64,000 nucleotides of DNA from Salisapilia sapeloensis (lineage: Eukaryota > Oomycota > Peronosporomycetes > Peronosporales > Salisapiliaceae): contig JAADVB010000050.1 in NCBI GenBank assembly GCA_023334545.1, positions 28,018 through 92,017 of the forward strand, given 5' to 3'. Under the pieces are notes generated by a model. The model had not been told where the DNA came from and searched no databases. It saw nothing but the letters and a program-made list of their open reading frames with translations. This document shows, in pieces, positions 55,101-64,000 of this stretch (position 1 is its first letter; every line of letters starts with the position of its first letter). The translations under genes and the position numbers were made by a program.

Positions 55101-56175
55101 TCCATCTGCCCATTCGCCTCTGGACAAACGAGAGCTCGAAGGGTACAAGTACACGCCTCAGCCTGTGGACACACGTCGTGTCCGGTTACCTAACTCGGTG
55201 AATATGCTGGCGGAGATACTCTCTCAGAATGCACATGAGGTATGGTCTGCCGGTCGGATTGAGCAGGGATGGAGGTGGGGACCTGCTCGAGACAATGATA
55301 CGAAGCTCCATCCGGACTTGGTGCCGTACGAGTCGCTTACGGAAGAAGACAAGCAATACGACCGAGATACGTCTTTGGCGGCACTCAAGGTGATCACAGC
55401 GCTTGGCTACATCCTCGAGCCTCCAGACCACATGGAAGAATTGAAGGTATCATTTGGTACGAAGGCGACTGAGCCTGGTGGAACTTACATGCCTCGGCCG
55501 ATTCCGACTAATAAAGTCCACTTGCCACCGCACTTGAAGTCACTTGTGGAACTGCTTGCAGAGAATACGCATGAAGTGTGGGCCAAGATGCGGATGGAGC
55601 AAGGGTGGGTCTATGGTCCTCGTCGGAATGATGAGAAGCGGGAACACAACGGGTTGGTGCCATATATTTACTTGACACCAGAAGAAAAGCAAATGGACAG
55701 AAATACGGCGATGGAAGCTGTCAAGGTCATTCTTCAGTGTGGCTTTAACTTTGTCCATCGAGACCAGCGAGGAAATAAAAGGATTAAGAAGAAGAGATCA
55801 TCAAAGATGAAAGTGGTCGGACGATCGGAGAATCCGAGCGCGAATCACGTGAAAGATGCAGTTACACTTGCTCGAGGTACTAGTCGCGCGAGAGATGCTT
55901 TCTTACGGAATAACTCTCGAGGAAACAGTGTAAGAAGACGACGTGGTCAATTTGCATCGTCGCCTGCATCGTCCACTTCGACGGTAACCTCGCAGTCAGC
56001 TTTCGGTCTGCAGAGGCAGGCATCGACTGCGACGGCTTCGGTGACGTCCCAGCAATCGACGGAGGTTTCCACACTCCGTACAGAATCCGTACCAGACATT
56101 GTGTCTCCAAGATCCGAATCTAGTAGAGCTGAGGAACAGTCGAGCGACGGAAGGTCGACTGACCAGACAGAATGA
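52171..56175 (+). CDS. Polycystin-type TRP cation channel with two C-terminal RyR domains
   Basis: Predicted non-selective or calcium-permeable channel. A single 1334-residue exon. A Cys/Trp-rich cytosolic N-terminus (WWKRWLYCGCCWPF) leads to TM1 (about 128-148), then a large extracellular polycystin (TOP-like) domain to about 370. TM2-TM6 follow (about 376-400, 413-438, 480-503, 520-545, 580-608), with the pore segment SLISCFQMLLGAFDYS before TM6 and MFIAIMSEYY after it, typical of PKD2. The long C-terminal part contains two RyR (ryanodine-receptor repeat) domains at about 992-1085 and 1105-1195; each has LPxxxxxLxExLxxNxHEVWxxxRxEQGWxxGPxRxxxxKxHxxLVPY and ends with RxTxxxxxKVI. The last 130 residues are Ser/Thr/Arg-rich. 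RyR domains normally belong to intracellular calcium-release channels. Confidence 0.88.
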   Translation: MDDDGRCRKSPAAASLSRATPSGVRGDRVSHAADDYFAERPWWKRWLYCGCCWPFVGRGADNDSLLGASGANRSSSVPGASTRPQSAETVLAEQQLKAQIAYYSTRRVHMKRVQLCLEQEKRNKFYKELVIYVIFLALILTTVLSLPVHFPYEQNAALSDLFFDEEFPDIEIKKTFSDVMTEDEVWQWVDGPLFEGYYSLPLRNNRRIGSIMLRTGRVSGQMCRDMDNRNDFVLFEDEVCFPSFDVDVEYKKPYGNARGALKQSYKWRDGMEVLRRSQTFTPGLVSHSMNYGDGGYAVYLPRENETAAKAIVSQLKEDFLTDSTRYLVATFSFYNQQSNLFTFVQALYEMSDTDYMETSARVKSFRIMSSYTDTQAFLQDNVFMILLSLATLWLLYRELSDLRDNGISRYLHSLWNVLDVAQLVILIFFIQAWVQYIIKAEKLRHDLFRVVDLQCDGPAHDQTAAADCYVDVGSLAWLYMSVNDFASTLALISIVIVFKYLRLNSRLNLLWRTLRHASKDLLGFAFIFFILFSGYAVMGLLIFGSSTRGYHSLSMSLISCFQMLLGAFDYSTIQNANPTMVAVFFFSFMITVYLVCVNMFIAIMSEYYSLSQNEMREHEAQRRNFVTQTSGGDGDFRDSLQFVDVEYDIIRQLTSYWHRMRIQVQLPPSSPSFGSQLTTTPLYGCQRVLLVDYDYLMAERKRLRAKLRAYVHLVTTCLSLLRVTNSDFEFRLEPECIADKRPRASSNDSSMDYVDFPVTYIPISSKATNVVEALKCLRKGNHIDMDDGSLTKDQITLQVLGDQDAYVPPNYKLQEDFEFDEDCTSEVRIANSEDGERVGNRRFGLHHVHSRIGGGEHIRSCRVLYNGETVVEGKEMCSLPPTAWVKYLFRHLVWGGIKRAFSMKRRTKKQRLISDAEVDRLITENFITPGRGMSCRFDELVRNFRMFIAKKIHRRHMRIRNLDERIFMEVINFLERFPSAHSPLDKRELEGYKYTPQPVDTRRVRLPNSVNMLAEILSQNAHEVWSAGRIEQGWRWGPARDNDTKLHPDLVPYESLTEEDKQYDRDTSLAALKVITALGYILEPPDHMEELKVSFGTKATEPGGTYMPRPIPTNKVHLPPHLKSLVELLAENTHEVWAKMRMEQGWVYGPRRNDEKREHNGLVPYIYLTPEEKQMDRNTAMEAVKVILQCGFNFVHRDQRGNKRIKKKRSSKMKVVGRSENPSANHVKDAVTLARGTSRARDAFLRNNSRGNSVRRRRGQFASSPASSTSTVTSQSAFGLQRQASTATASVTSQQSTEVSTLRTESVPDIVSPRSESSRAEEQSSDGRSTDQTE

Positions 56176-56406
56176 ATCATCTTGTAAGAGGTTACGATAG
56201 ACGAAAAGCTTTTCGTAGGGAAGATATGACGTGTACACGCCACACTGTAAAACTAAATCCAGTAGTGTAGCGGCGTTGCTATTCATTATATTCAGTCTTC
56301 ATTCATGCTTCGTACGTTTATTCACAAGATAAAGATAATGGATAGTTGCTTCATTACCACGGAGATTACCACGCAAGTTGACTGAAAATTAAAAAAAAAA
56401 GAGAGC
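56176..56406. other. Short gap between convergent channel and urease genes
   Basis: 230 nt of AT-rich 3' flank, with an A-run at 56388-56400 next to the urease stop codon. No feature beyond 3' UTR sequence. Confidence 0.35.
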
Positions 56407-59022
56407 CTAGAAGAGAAACATCTTTTGAGCCAAGGGAAGGACGTCTGCAGGATCACAAGTCAGTTCCGTTCCGTCTGCTGTTACCACGTACGTCTCTGGA
56501 TCAACTCGGATCTTTGGCAACGCATCGTTCAGCTTCATATCTTTCTTCGACACTCTGCGACAGCCTTTCACAGCTTCAATGCGTTTCTTCAGTCCATAAT
56601 CCAATGCCACTTTGGCTTCGACACAGCGTTGACTGACGAATGCAATTGAGGTATCTCCAACGGCAGAGCCCAACGCGCCAAACATCGGGCGCATCTTCAC
56701 GGGCTGCGGCGTCGGGATCGATGCATTCGGATCTCCCATTTGCGCATAGACAATAGCGCCACCTTTGATGACCATATCGGGCTTACTACCGAAAAAGCCA
56801 GGGTTCCACAGCACCAAGTCAGCAAGCTTCCCTTCCTCAATGGACCCAATCGCGTGCGACATACCATGGGCAACGGCGGGGTTGATCGTGTACTTGGCAA
56901 TAAAGCGTTTCGCGCGGAAATTGTCGCTCAGTGGTGACGTCGCCGACGCTGCGTCTTCAGGTAGTGGACCACGCGTGCGCTTCATCTTATCCGCCGTTTG
57001 CCACGTACGAGTGATGACTTCTCCAATACGACCCATCGCCTGCGAATCAGACGAGATGATCGAGATGGCACCCATGTCGTGTAAGACGTCTTCCGCTGCG
57101 ATCGTTTCTCCACGGATACGCGACTCGGCAAACGCAACGTCCTCGGCGATGTTCTTATCCAAATGATGACAAACCATCTACTTCAGCTATAAATTTCATG
57201 ATACAACACTAGATCGAATCGTACGTACCAACATGTCGACGTGCTCATCGATAGTGTTACGAGTATATGGACGTGTGGGGTTTGTAGACGACGGCAAGAC
57301 GTTTGACTCTCCACATACCGTAATAATATCTGGCGCATGGCCTCCGCCAGCACCTTCGCTGTGATACGTATGGATCGTACGACCTTTAAATGCAGCAATC
57401 GTATGTTCCACGCAGCTCGATTCGTTCAAAGTGTCCGTATGGATTGTGACCTGGATATCATTCTCATCCGCCACGGACAAACAGTTGTCGATGGCAGCAG
57501 GTGTGGTGCCCCAGTCTTCATGTAGCTTCATTCCCACGGCACCCGCAGTAATCGTATCCTGAAGTCCGACGGGAACAGACGTGTTTCCTTTGCCAGTAAA
57601 GCCAAAGTTCAATGGTAAGTCATCCGTTGATTGCAGCATGAGTTTCATGTGCGCTGGACCAGGCGTGCATGTCGTGGCATTCGTCCCTGTTGCAGGTCCA
57701 GTGCCTCCTCCCACAAGCGTCGTCAACCCACTTGCAAGAGCTTCCGTACATAGTTGCGGACAAATGAAGTGAACGTGAGCGTCAAAGCCTCCAGCCGTGA
57801 GGATCAAACCTTCGCCAGCAATGACTTCGGTGTTGACGCCAACGAGTAGATTAGGCATGACACCGTCCATCACGTCTGGGTTACCACCTTTGCCAATGCC
57901 CGATATCATACCATTTTTAATCCCAACGTCAGCTTTGTAAATGCCAGAGTAGTCCAAAATGAGAGCATTCGTGATGATCGTATCGAGTGCAGTGGAAGAG
58001 TCAATACCAGTTGTTTGGCCCATACCTTCTCGAAGCACTTTGCCACCACCAAACTTGCATTCGTCCCCATACACCGTCATATCTTTTTCGACTGTAATGA
58101 ACAGCTCCATATCTCCTAGACGAATGACGTCTCCAACCGTTGGACCGTACGTCTGAGCATACACGCTTCTCGGCATCTTGCAAATGGCAAACTCTGGCGT
58201 CGAAGCGCTTGCAGGAAGAGAGCTTGGGTCTTGTACCTTGTGGTGAAAGCCTGCTTTGACTGCTTTCTTGACCACATCATCTACTTTACTCGGATCCACA
58301 GGTCCGGTTGCAAGGTTGTTGCCTCCTGAAATCTTCTGATTACCTCCGATGAGCACCACTGGCACCGTCTTCTTGTCTCCAGGCTCAAAGCGCACGGCTG
58401 TACCTGATGGAATATGAAGTCGATGGCCATAAGCGATGGCACGATCCATCTCGAGATACGGATTTGCTTCGACGAGATGGTAGTGACTACCTACTTGGAT
58501 CGGTCGATCCGACAGATTGGTGATTTGCAGCGGTTTGACAGGTCTCGACGCATTCAGCACGATCGAGTCGGCATTCGATGGTGTAATGATCTCTCCTGGC
58601 GTACTGTACTCTCGGTCGATCTTGGCTTTCTTCGCAACAGGTTCAGATGATTTAAACGACTCGAGGGAGGGTACAGGCAGGAAGGATCCATAGAGGGCGA
58701 GTGTGAGATCGCCATCAGCTCGAGCGATGGGGTTGTGCACTGTAACAAGCTTGGTGCCGTCAGGAAAGGTGCCTTCCACCTGCACTTCGTCCAAGAGCTC
58801 TGGCACGCCATCCATCACTTGGTGACGTCCGAGCATCTGCGCCCCGAGCGTCATGAGCTCGGCCACGGACTTGCCATCCCGTATAAACTCAAGTACTTGC
58901 GTCGCTAACAATGCCGTGCTCTCGGTATAGTTCAACCTCAGTCCTCTCGCAAGGCGTTTCTGTGCCAGAAAGCCTGCCGAGTGAAGTAATAGATGATCTT
59001 CTTCCCGAGGACTAAGCCGCAT
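56407..59022 (-). CDS. Urease, single-chain eukaryotic type
   Basis: Nickel enzyme that hydrolyses urea to ammonia and carbamate in the cytosol. Two minus-strand exons (59022-57229 and 57177-56407) give 854 residues, with gamma, beta and alpha parts in that order as in plant and fungal urease. Gamma: residues 1-105, beginning [26 protein letters not shown] linker with KKAKIDRE leads to beta (about 145-245, [11 protein letters not shown]). Alpha starts near 278 ([17 protein letters not shown]). Active-site residues are all present: metal His pair HVHF, carbamylated Lys in [32 protein letters not shown], mobile-flap Cys-His in MVCHHLD (exon junction just before), and the metal Asp in SSDSQAMGR. 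No urease accessory genes lie in this window; UreD/F/G must be elsewhere. Confidence 0.95.
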
Positions 59023-59291
59023 CGTCCTTCAGGAGTTGTATTAGATGTGCACAAGATCTGATAATACTTTGCAACAAAAGAAAAGAAAAAAAATTGCGAA
59101 TCGAAACCAATGATATTCGTTTCAATTGTTTTTGTGTGAATCCTAGCGAGAAGCTTCGTATAGCAAATGTCATATCAGGACACTACATACACGTACTCCT
59201 ATGAGATGACTACAGCAATGTCATTACGATTCGACAGTGCCAGTCATCTCGATGCCCATCCATCCTAAGGATGCTTTCATCCAATGTCGAC
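59023..59291. other. Gap between urease and H+-ATPase
   Basis: About 270 nt containing the urease start region and the H+-ATPase 3' flank (both minus strand). An A/T-rich run lies near 59077-59095. No gene seen. Confidence 0.35.
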
Positions 59292-62240
59292 TTAATTCAT
59301 GTTGGACGAAGACGAGCGCGGTTGGCGGCCACCAGACTGCTGCTGGATGACCTGGCGCAGGAACTTCATCTCGCCTTCGAGACGGCCAAGGCGGTCCATG
59401 GCCTGTTCCAAGCTCATGTTGCGGTCCGAGTACGACGAACGCACAGCACGGCCGGCAACGAACGAGTCGCGGATCGAACGCTCGCCTTCGCGCTCGTTGA
59501 TCGTGGAGCCGAGGCGGATACGGTTCTGGCGGTAGCGTTCGTGCTTGTGGTACTTGGAGCTCGAGACAGTCTTGTCGAAGACGTCGCTGTCGGCGATCTT
59601 GTCGAGCAAGAAGAGGAGCACGACCTTGCCAATGTCCTGGACAAAGAACCAAGCGACACAGTAGGCCCAGACGAAGCCCGCAAGACGGAGGTCAATGGCT
59701 TCCATCTCCGTGAACGGCCAGAAGATCGAGAGGAGCGTCGACACGATCGTGGCGAAGCAAGCGGCCATGAACAAGAGGCGGCCAGGGGCACGCGTGAAGA
59801 AGAAGCTGTCCGTACGGGCCGTGAAGACGGTCAAAAAGTCCGATAGCGAGATCTTTAAGTACATCATCATCATGACCTGCTGGTAGTTGAGGTGGCCAAC
59901 GCCGAAGTAGGCAAGCACACCCGAGTCGTTCCACGAGTCAAGACCCCAGAAGAGGAGCAGGAGGGAGCTGGCGACGGCAATTACACCGAGCGTCGTGGCG
60001 CACCAGTAGATACGCGGCAAGTTCCACGTCTCCGGGTGCTTGGACGGAACGACGTTGTCGTAGGCGATCGAGATGATTGTACCGTCGTTCAGGATCGTGA
60101 TGAGCACAAGAGCAATGACCGGAAGTTTGAAGTACGGGTCAGCTGGCTCCGGGTTCTCGTTGTCGTTGAACGGGCACTCTCCCTTGCGCGGAACGAAGTG
60201 GTTGAAGCGGCAGCTGTCCGGGTGGAAGAGGAGCACCGACACGAAGAAGAAGAGCAAGAGCTGGATCGTGCAGGCAATACGGTACGTCACGTAGTTACGC
60301 ATACGCTGGAAGATCTTACGAGACAGCGTAATGGCGTTGATAATAACACTGAGACCAGGCTTGGTGAGCACAATGTCGGCAGCGGCACGAGCAGCATCCG
60401 TGGAGCCTTCGACAGCAATACCAACGTCAGCCTTCTTAAGAGCAGGGGCATCGTTGACACCGTCACCGGTCATACCGCACACCCAGCCGCGCTGACGGAG
60501 GATCTCGACAATGACGAACTTATGTTCAGGGAAGACCTGAGCGAAACCATCAGCAGATTCGACAATGGAACCGTAGTCCGTGCCAAGCTTAGAGGAAAGA
60601 CCATCCTCGATGCTCGATTGCGGAAGAACGTCCGTGCCAAGGATAGTCGTGCCCATTCCGAGCATTCGGCAGGTCTCGACGGCAATAGCAGCCTGGTCAC
60701 CGGTGATCATCTTGACACCAATGCCGTTCTTGACGGCATCTTCGATCGTCTGCTTGGTGTCGTGACGAGGCGGGTCCAAGAACGTAAGGATACCCATGAA
60801 CACCCAGCCTTCCTCTTCGTCGCTCGTGCGAGCAACAGCCAAAGCACGGATACCACGGCGAGCGAGGTCCATGACCTTCTCTTCAACCTGCTCACGGATC
60901 TCTTCGGCGTTGTACGCAAGGTTCAGAATGATCTGCGGGGCACCCTTGGTGACCTTGAATTCCTTGCCTTCCGAGTCACGGATGGTCGACTCAGTACGCT
61001 TCACCGAGGGGTCAAACGGCATGTGGTCAAGCATGGTGTACTTGTCGAGCGGACGGAGGTCAATAGCGTTGAGGACAAGCGTGTCGAGAGCGTCCTTTGG
61101 CGGCTCCTTCCACTTGGCAGCAAGGGCAGCGCTGGTGAGCACATCTTCACGAGAGATGTCAGCGGCGAAGATAGGCAAGTCGTCCTGCAGTTCCATCTTG
61201 TTCCTGGTGAGCGTACCGGTCTTGTCAGAGCACAGCATGTTCATGCCAGAAAGCGTTTCAATGGCCTGCAATTGGGTGACAATGACCTTTTCTTCGGCAA
61301 GCTTACGGGATCCGAGAGCCATCGTAGACGTGCACACGACCTGCATGGCGATCGGGATGGAAGCAACCAACAGCACCACACAGAAGGCAATAGCCTCAAG
61401 GAAATCTTCACCGTTGTACAGCAAGTATCCGAGACAGAAGCCAACGAGGACGAAACTGAGAGCCATGAGGAACATGGTAATGCGGATCAAGATCTTCTGG
61501 AAGTGGCTCAACTCGTCGACAGACGAAATCAGGCTGGCCGTACGACCAAAGAAGGTCTGGGCTCCAGTGGCGCTGACAATGGCTTCAATCTCACCACGCA
61601 CAACCGTGGATCCCATCTTGGCGTTGTCGCCCGTGACCATGGTCACCGGGAACGACTCACCCGTAAGGGCGGCCTGGTCGATCTGGAGCGGGTTGCCCTC
61701 GCACAGGTCGGCATCAGCAGGAACGGCTGCACCAGCGACCAACAAGATGCGGTCACCAGGGACGAGAAGGGAGGCGGTGACTGTCTGGTGGACACCGTCA
61801 CGGATGACCTTGGCCTCCGGCTTCAAACTAGCCTTGAGCGCCTGCACGGCGTTACCGGCCTTCAATTCTTCATACCAGCCGACGATACCATTAAGTAGCT
61901 GCAGGACCAACAGCACGGCAAAATCAGGTAAATCCCACGTGATGAGCTCAACGATGATAGCAATCCAAATCATGATGGGCATGGGTCCCCAGAATTGCTC
62001 GAGGAGTTTCATAAACGCACTCTTTTCGGAAGACTCGAGCTCATTCGGTCCAAACTGCTTGTAGCGGCGGTTAGCCTCGACGGTGCTGAGACCCGTCTCA
62101 GGCGTGTTCATGAGCGCGCGCTTGTCGACGCCCATGTAGTAGCGGTCATCTTCTTGGTTGTCATCAACTTGACCGGTGCCGCCATTGCTACTGCTCTTGG
62201 AGTTCTGGAGAAGAGGACTGTGTTCGTCCTGCTGCGCCAT
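59292..62240 (-). CDS. Plasma-membrane H+-ATPase, P-type IIIA
   Basis: Pumps protons out of the cell with ATP, setting the gradient used by transporters such as the POT in this window. A single 982-residue exon. Visible in order: N-terminal cytosolic part, actuator motif LTGESFPV (about 198), TM4 with VASIPIAM, phosphorylation site CSDKTGTLTRN (about 343), the nucleotide domain with VTKGAPQIIL, MITGDQAAIA and GMTGDGVNDAPALKKADVGIAV hinge (shortened: TGDGVNDAPALK), then TM5-TM10. The C-terminal tail carries a coiled, charged end (LEQAMDRLGRLEGEMKFLRQ) that may act as a regulatory domain. The start is the ATG of MAQQDEHSPLLQ; five residues further upstream the frame has only a GTG. Strong G/C preference at third positions suggests high expression and explains long antisense open frames. 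Confidence 0.95.
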   Translation of the reverse strand: MAQQDEHSPLLQNSKSSSNGGTGQVDDNQEDDRYYMGVDKRALMNTPETGLSTVEANRRYKQFGPNELESSEKSAFMKLLEQFWGPMPIMIWIAIIVELITWDLPDFAVLLVLQLLNGIVGWYEELKAGNAVQALKASLKPEAKVIRDGVHQTVTASLLVPGDRILLVAGAAVPADADLCEGNPLQIDQAALTGESFPVTMVTGDNAKMGSTVVRGEIEAIVSATGAQTFFGRTASLISSVDELSHFQKILIRITMFLMALSFVLVGFCLGYLLYNGEDFLEAIAFCVVLLVASIPIAMQVVCTSTMALGSRKLAEEKVIVTQLQAIETLSGMNMLCSDKTGTLTRNKMELQDDLPIFAADISREDVLTSAALAAKWKEPPKDALDTLVLNAIDLRPLDKYTMLDHMPFDPSVKRTESTIRDSEGKEFKVTKGAPQIILNLAYNAEEIREQVEEKVMDLARRGIRALAVARTSDEEEGWVFMGILTFLDPPRHDTKQTIEDAVKNGIGVKMITGDQAAIAVETCRMLGMGTTILGTDVLPQSSIEDGLSSKLGTDYGSIVESADGFAQVFPEHKFVIVEILRQRGWVCGMTGDGVNDAPALKKADVGIAVEGSTDAARAAADIVLTKPGLSVIINAITLSRKIFQRMRNYVTYRIACTIQLLLFFFVSVLLFHPDSCRFNHFVPRKGECPFNDNENPEPADPYFKLPVIALVLITILNDGTIISIAYDNVVPSKHPETWNLPRIYWCATTLGVIAVASSLLLLFWGLDSWNDSGVLAYFGVGHLNYQQVMMMMYLKISLSDFLTVFTARTDSFFFTRAPGRLLFMAACFATIVSTLLSIFWPFTEMEAIDLRLAGFVWAYCVAWFFVQDIGKVVLLFLLDKIADSDVFDKTVSSSKYHKHERYRQNRIRLGSTINEREGERSIRDSFVAGRAVRSSYSDRNMSLEQAMDRLGRLEGEMKFLRQVIQQQSGGRQPRSSSSNMN

Positions 62241-62919
62241 CTTCGAAGGTGCCACTTGTGCTCGCCGACGAAAATTCTCTTATGAACTTCCGAATCAAAA
62301 AGATCCAAATCTTTTGGTTGGAGATCAAGTGATTGGATGAAAATTCAAAATGGTGGAAGTTTATTGGATGAAATGACTACGCATCCGAAGCTATGGATGA
62401 GCCCTCTACCACATTGCTCGGAACAAAGCAGTGGCAACCCAGCGAATGGGATCGAAGCTGGAGGATGAAGAGCCGTGGCAATCAAAGTCGGTGTACTACG
62501 GGTTACTTATCGGGGGAAGCCGGAAGAGGAAAGGTAGCTGACCAGCTCGTTATCAGAGAGTACAGGCTCTATTCCGTACGCTGAAGCTTAGTCGGCTGAA
62601 GCCTAAATTTCTAGACCAGGCGTGACTGTTCATGGCGATCGTCTCGCGATGACAGGCTGAAGACAATTTTCTAAGCAACGCTAGGTGTCGAAAGGTTAAC
62701 TGGATAGTCGAAAACGCTTGGAATGAGAGAAGATAGAACCGTTGTCAACACATTAACATATGAGACGCATCTCCTGTATCTGTTCCACGTAAACCTTTTC
62801 GTGCACCTTTCTTGACCAGATCCTTTTTTCATTCCCCGTGGGATAATTTAGAAGACTTAGACGATCGGCACTGGAAGAGGCGAAACGACGCAATATGTTT
62901 CCACACACTCGTTCGTTTC
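62241..62919. other. Divergent promoter region, H+-ATPase and small gene
   Basis: About 680 nt without a supported gene. It contains a CCAAT box on the minus strand (ATTGG at 62332-62336) and a second copy of TTGGATGAAA about 30 nt away (62333 and 62364). Confidence 0.4.
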
Positions 62920-62926
62920 TCATTCC
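62920..62926 (+). promoter_or_regulatory. Initiator-like TCATTCC
   Basis: TCATTCC, a match to the oomycete initiator core TCATTYC, 11 nt before the ATG of the small gene at 62938. Confidence 0.45.
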
Positions 62927-62937
62927 GTTGATTCACA

Positions 62938-63324
62938 ATGCAATCCTCATACGGGCAAAGGGACGAGCGAAAAGATGCTCAAGATCTGCGAGGTGCATGT
63001 GATGCATTCGCAGTGGCAATGGAGACCTTGATTGTGGACGTGCTCAACACCGATGAAGTGAGGACAGCAATGACGCTTCAAGCGCAAGCTGTAAAACCTC
63101 GAGATCGTGCGTACAAGCTTGCACAAGAGCAGTGTTTCCATGAGTTTGGAACACCGATTGAGCCGACTACAAGCCAAATCGTTGCTCCAATTGAAGCGGT
63201 GAAAGTGGTAACGGAGGTCCTCGACAACACTATGCATAATATACTACAAGAACTCTTTCACAGTGAGCTCGAAGTCGAACTGGCGAAAGTGCCTCGTCGG
63301 AAAGCCTTTGCCAGCGTCACTTGA
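62938..63324 (+). CDS. Small uncharacterised helical protein
   Basis: A single 128-residue exon with no recognised family. It is rich in Ala, Glu, Gln and Val and reads as four amphipathic helices; the pattern KPRDRAYKLAQEQCFHEFG (about 53-71) looks conserved. No signal peptide, membrane span or metal motif is seen. A good initiator-like sequence lies 11 nt upstream, giving a very short leader. Natural composition and the initiator support a real gene. Confidence 0.6.
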   Translation: MQSSYGQRDERKDAQDLRGACDAFAVAMETLIVDVLNTDEVRTAMTLQAQAVKPRDRAYKLAQEQCFHEFGTPIEPTTSQIVAPIEAVKVVTEVLDNTMHNILQELFHSELEVELAKVPRRKAFASVT

Positions 63325-63878
63325 TTGGAAGCAGTTCGTACTGAGTCCATTGGCACATATAAAGCCAAGCTTAGGTACACATGCCAATCGTTTGATACAA
63401 ATATAATCTTTATCTTCACATTAAATTTCCCCTCGTGCAGATACTTATACTGATCTAGTCAAGACTATCAGTCTATTTGGTGTCCAAGGCATTCATGCAA
63501 TTGTGCACCACTATCTTTTGCATTTCATTCACATCTCCTAGCACATTTCAAGCTAGAACAAGATCGCCTTGATTACCACAAACAAGTTCGTTACCACCCA
63601 TTCGCGAAGACAAACCTCGGTCACGAGCATTCGCAAGATGTTTATGCGATACACCCCTAGTGTCAAGACAAAGCTGGTTTGCAAAACTGAAGTGATGTCC
63701 AATATCATATAAACTGTATTCTCTTCGTTTAACGTAGAGATATGGATTAGAGCTTGCAAGCAATATTACGCTCAGTTTACTTCTGGCTTCTTATGTTCAT
63801 ATCCCACATTCGCGCATTATTCATTTACATGTGGATTCCTCGAAATGGTGCTTAATGGACGCCACGAAATTTATATGC
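63325..63878. other. Gene-free stretch near the right edge
   Basis: About 550 nt of AT-rich sequence between two convergent coding regions; two overlapping minus-strand frames of 68-71 codons here have no domain and no splice partner. Confidence 0.4.
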
Positions 63879-64000
63879 CTACCGATCGATGTATCCGTGC
63901 TCGTTCGCTTTTGAGGATGATCGAGCAGTCAACACTTCGTCCAGAACCGCCTTTGCTTGCGTGCTGAAGAGCTTACACAGAGTAGATGAGAAGGGCGCTT
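63879..64000 (-). CDS. C-terminal end of an unknown gene cut by the right edge
   Basis: The minus-strand frame is open from the window edge to a TAG at 63881-63879, encoding about 40 residues that read as natural protein (for example LFSTQAKAVLDEVLTARSSS and an ending HGYIDR). It has no Met, so it must be the last part of a longer gene lying mostly beyond position 64000. A TGTAAG acceptor-like site at 63972 could make it a shorter last exon. Family unknown. Confidence 0.5.
   Translation of the reverse strand, partial: APFSSTLCKLFSTQAKAVLDEVLTARSSSKANEHGYIDR

Noticed and set aside
59892-61898. Plus-strand open frame of 668 codons opposite the H+-ATPase gene, plus a second of 422 codons (60796-62064)
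   Set aside because: Both lie entirely antisense to a clear P-type ATPase with intact motifs. Their composition (very rich in Arg, Asp, Val, Glu or Ser) mirrors the G/C third-position bias of the ATPase, which removes stops on the other strand. No domain is recognisable.

Overview
The window is nuclear DNA from a compact eukaryotic genome, most likely an oomycete (stramenopile); I cannot name the genus. The evidence is short introns (mostly 46-80 nt, donors often GTACGT-like, acceptors often TAG), very small intergenic gaps, and start regions resembling the oomycete initiator (TCATTYC, best at 1774-1790). The gene set also fits: a fused eukaryotic urease, a P-type H+-ATPase, polycystin and anoctamin membrane proteins and oligosaccharyltransferase STT3. 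The standard code is used. I see no transposon, CRISPR array, tRNA or rRNA gene.

Layout. 1-8.3 kb: a WW-RRM RNA-binding protein cut by the left edge, a membrane-anchored purple acid phosphatase and three uncharacterised genes, two of which overlap by 32 nt in different frames. 9.3-20.7 kb: xylulokinase, the E2 subunit of the branched-chain 2-oxoacid dehydrogenase, an RCC1-BTB protein, a multipass membrane protein and an anoctamin. 21.9-31.4 kb: an F-box protein, a DOT1-like methyltransferase, an unknown membrane protein, a POT peptide transporter, a PNUTS-like PP1 regulator and ribosomal protein uS14/S29. 31.7-43.4 kb: STT3, an ankyrin protein, a B-box/DUF2009 protein, a Rieske protein, a TAF4 carrying two TAZ-like zinc fingers and a class-III aminotransferase. 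43.5-51.8 kb: a NEK-type kinase, bystin, NECAP, proteasome alpha-4 (PSMA7) and gamma-tubulin complex protein GCP4. 52-64 kb: a polycystin-type channel with two RyR domains, urease, plasma-membrane H+-ATPase, a small unknown protein and the last exon of a gene cut by the right edge.

The genes are unrelated housekeeping and regulatory functions, not one pathway. What they share is packing. Several divergent pairs use start regions of 66-119 bp, and convergent pairs end as little as 5 bp apart. The most notable architectures are the TAF4-TAZ fusion and the polycystin-RyR fusion. Exon joins were worked out by hand from splice signals and reading frame. In every complete multi-exon model the summed exon length is a multiple of three, but no transcript data were available.
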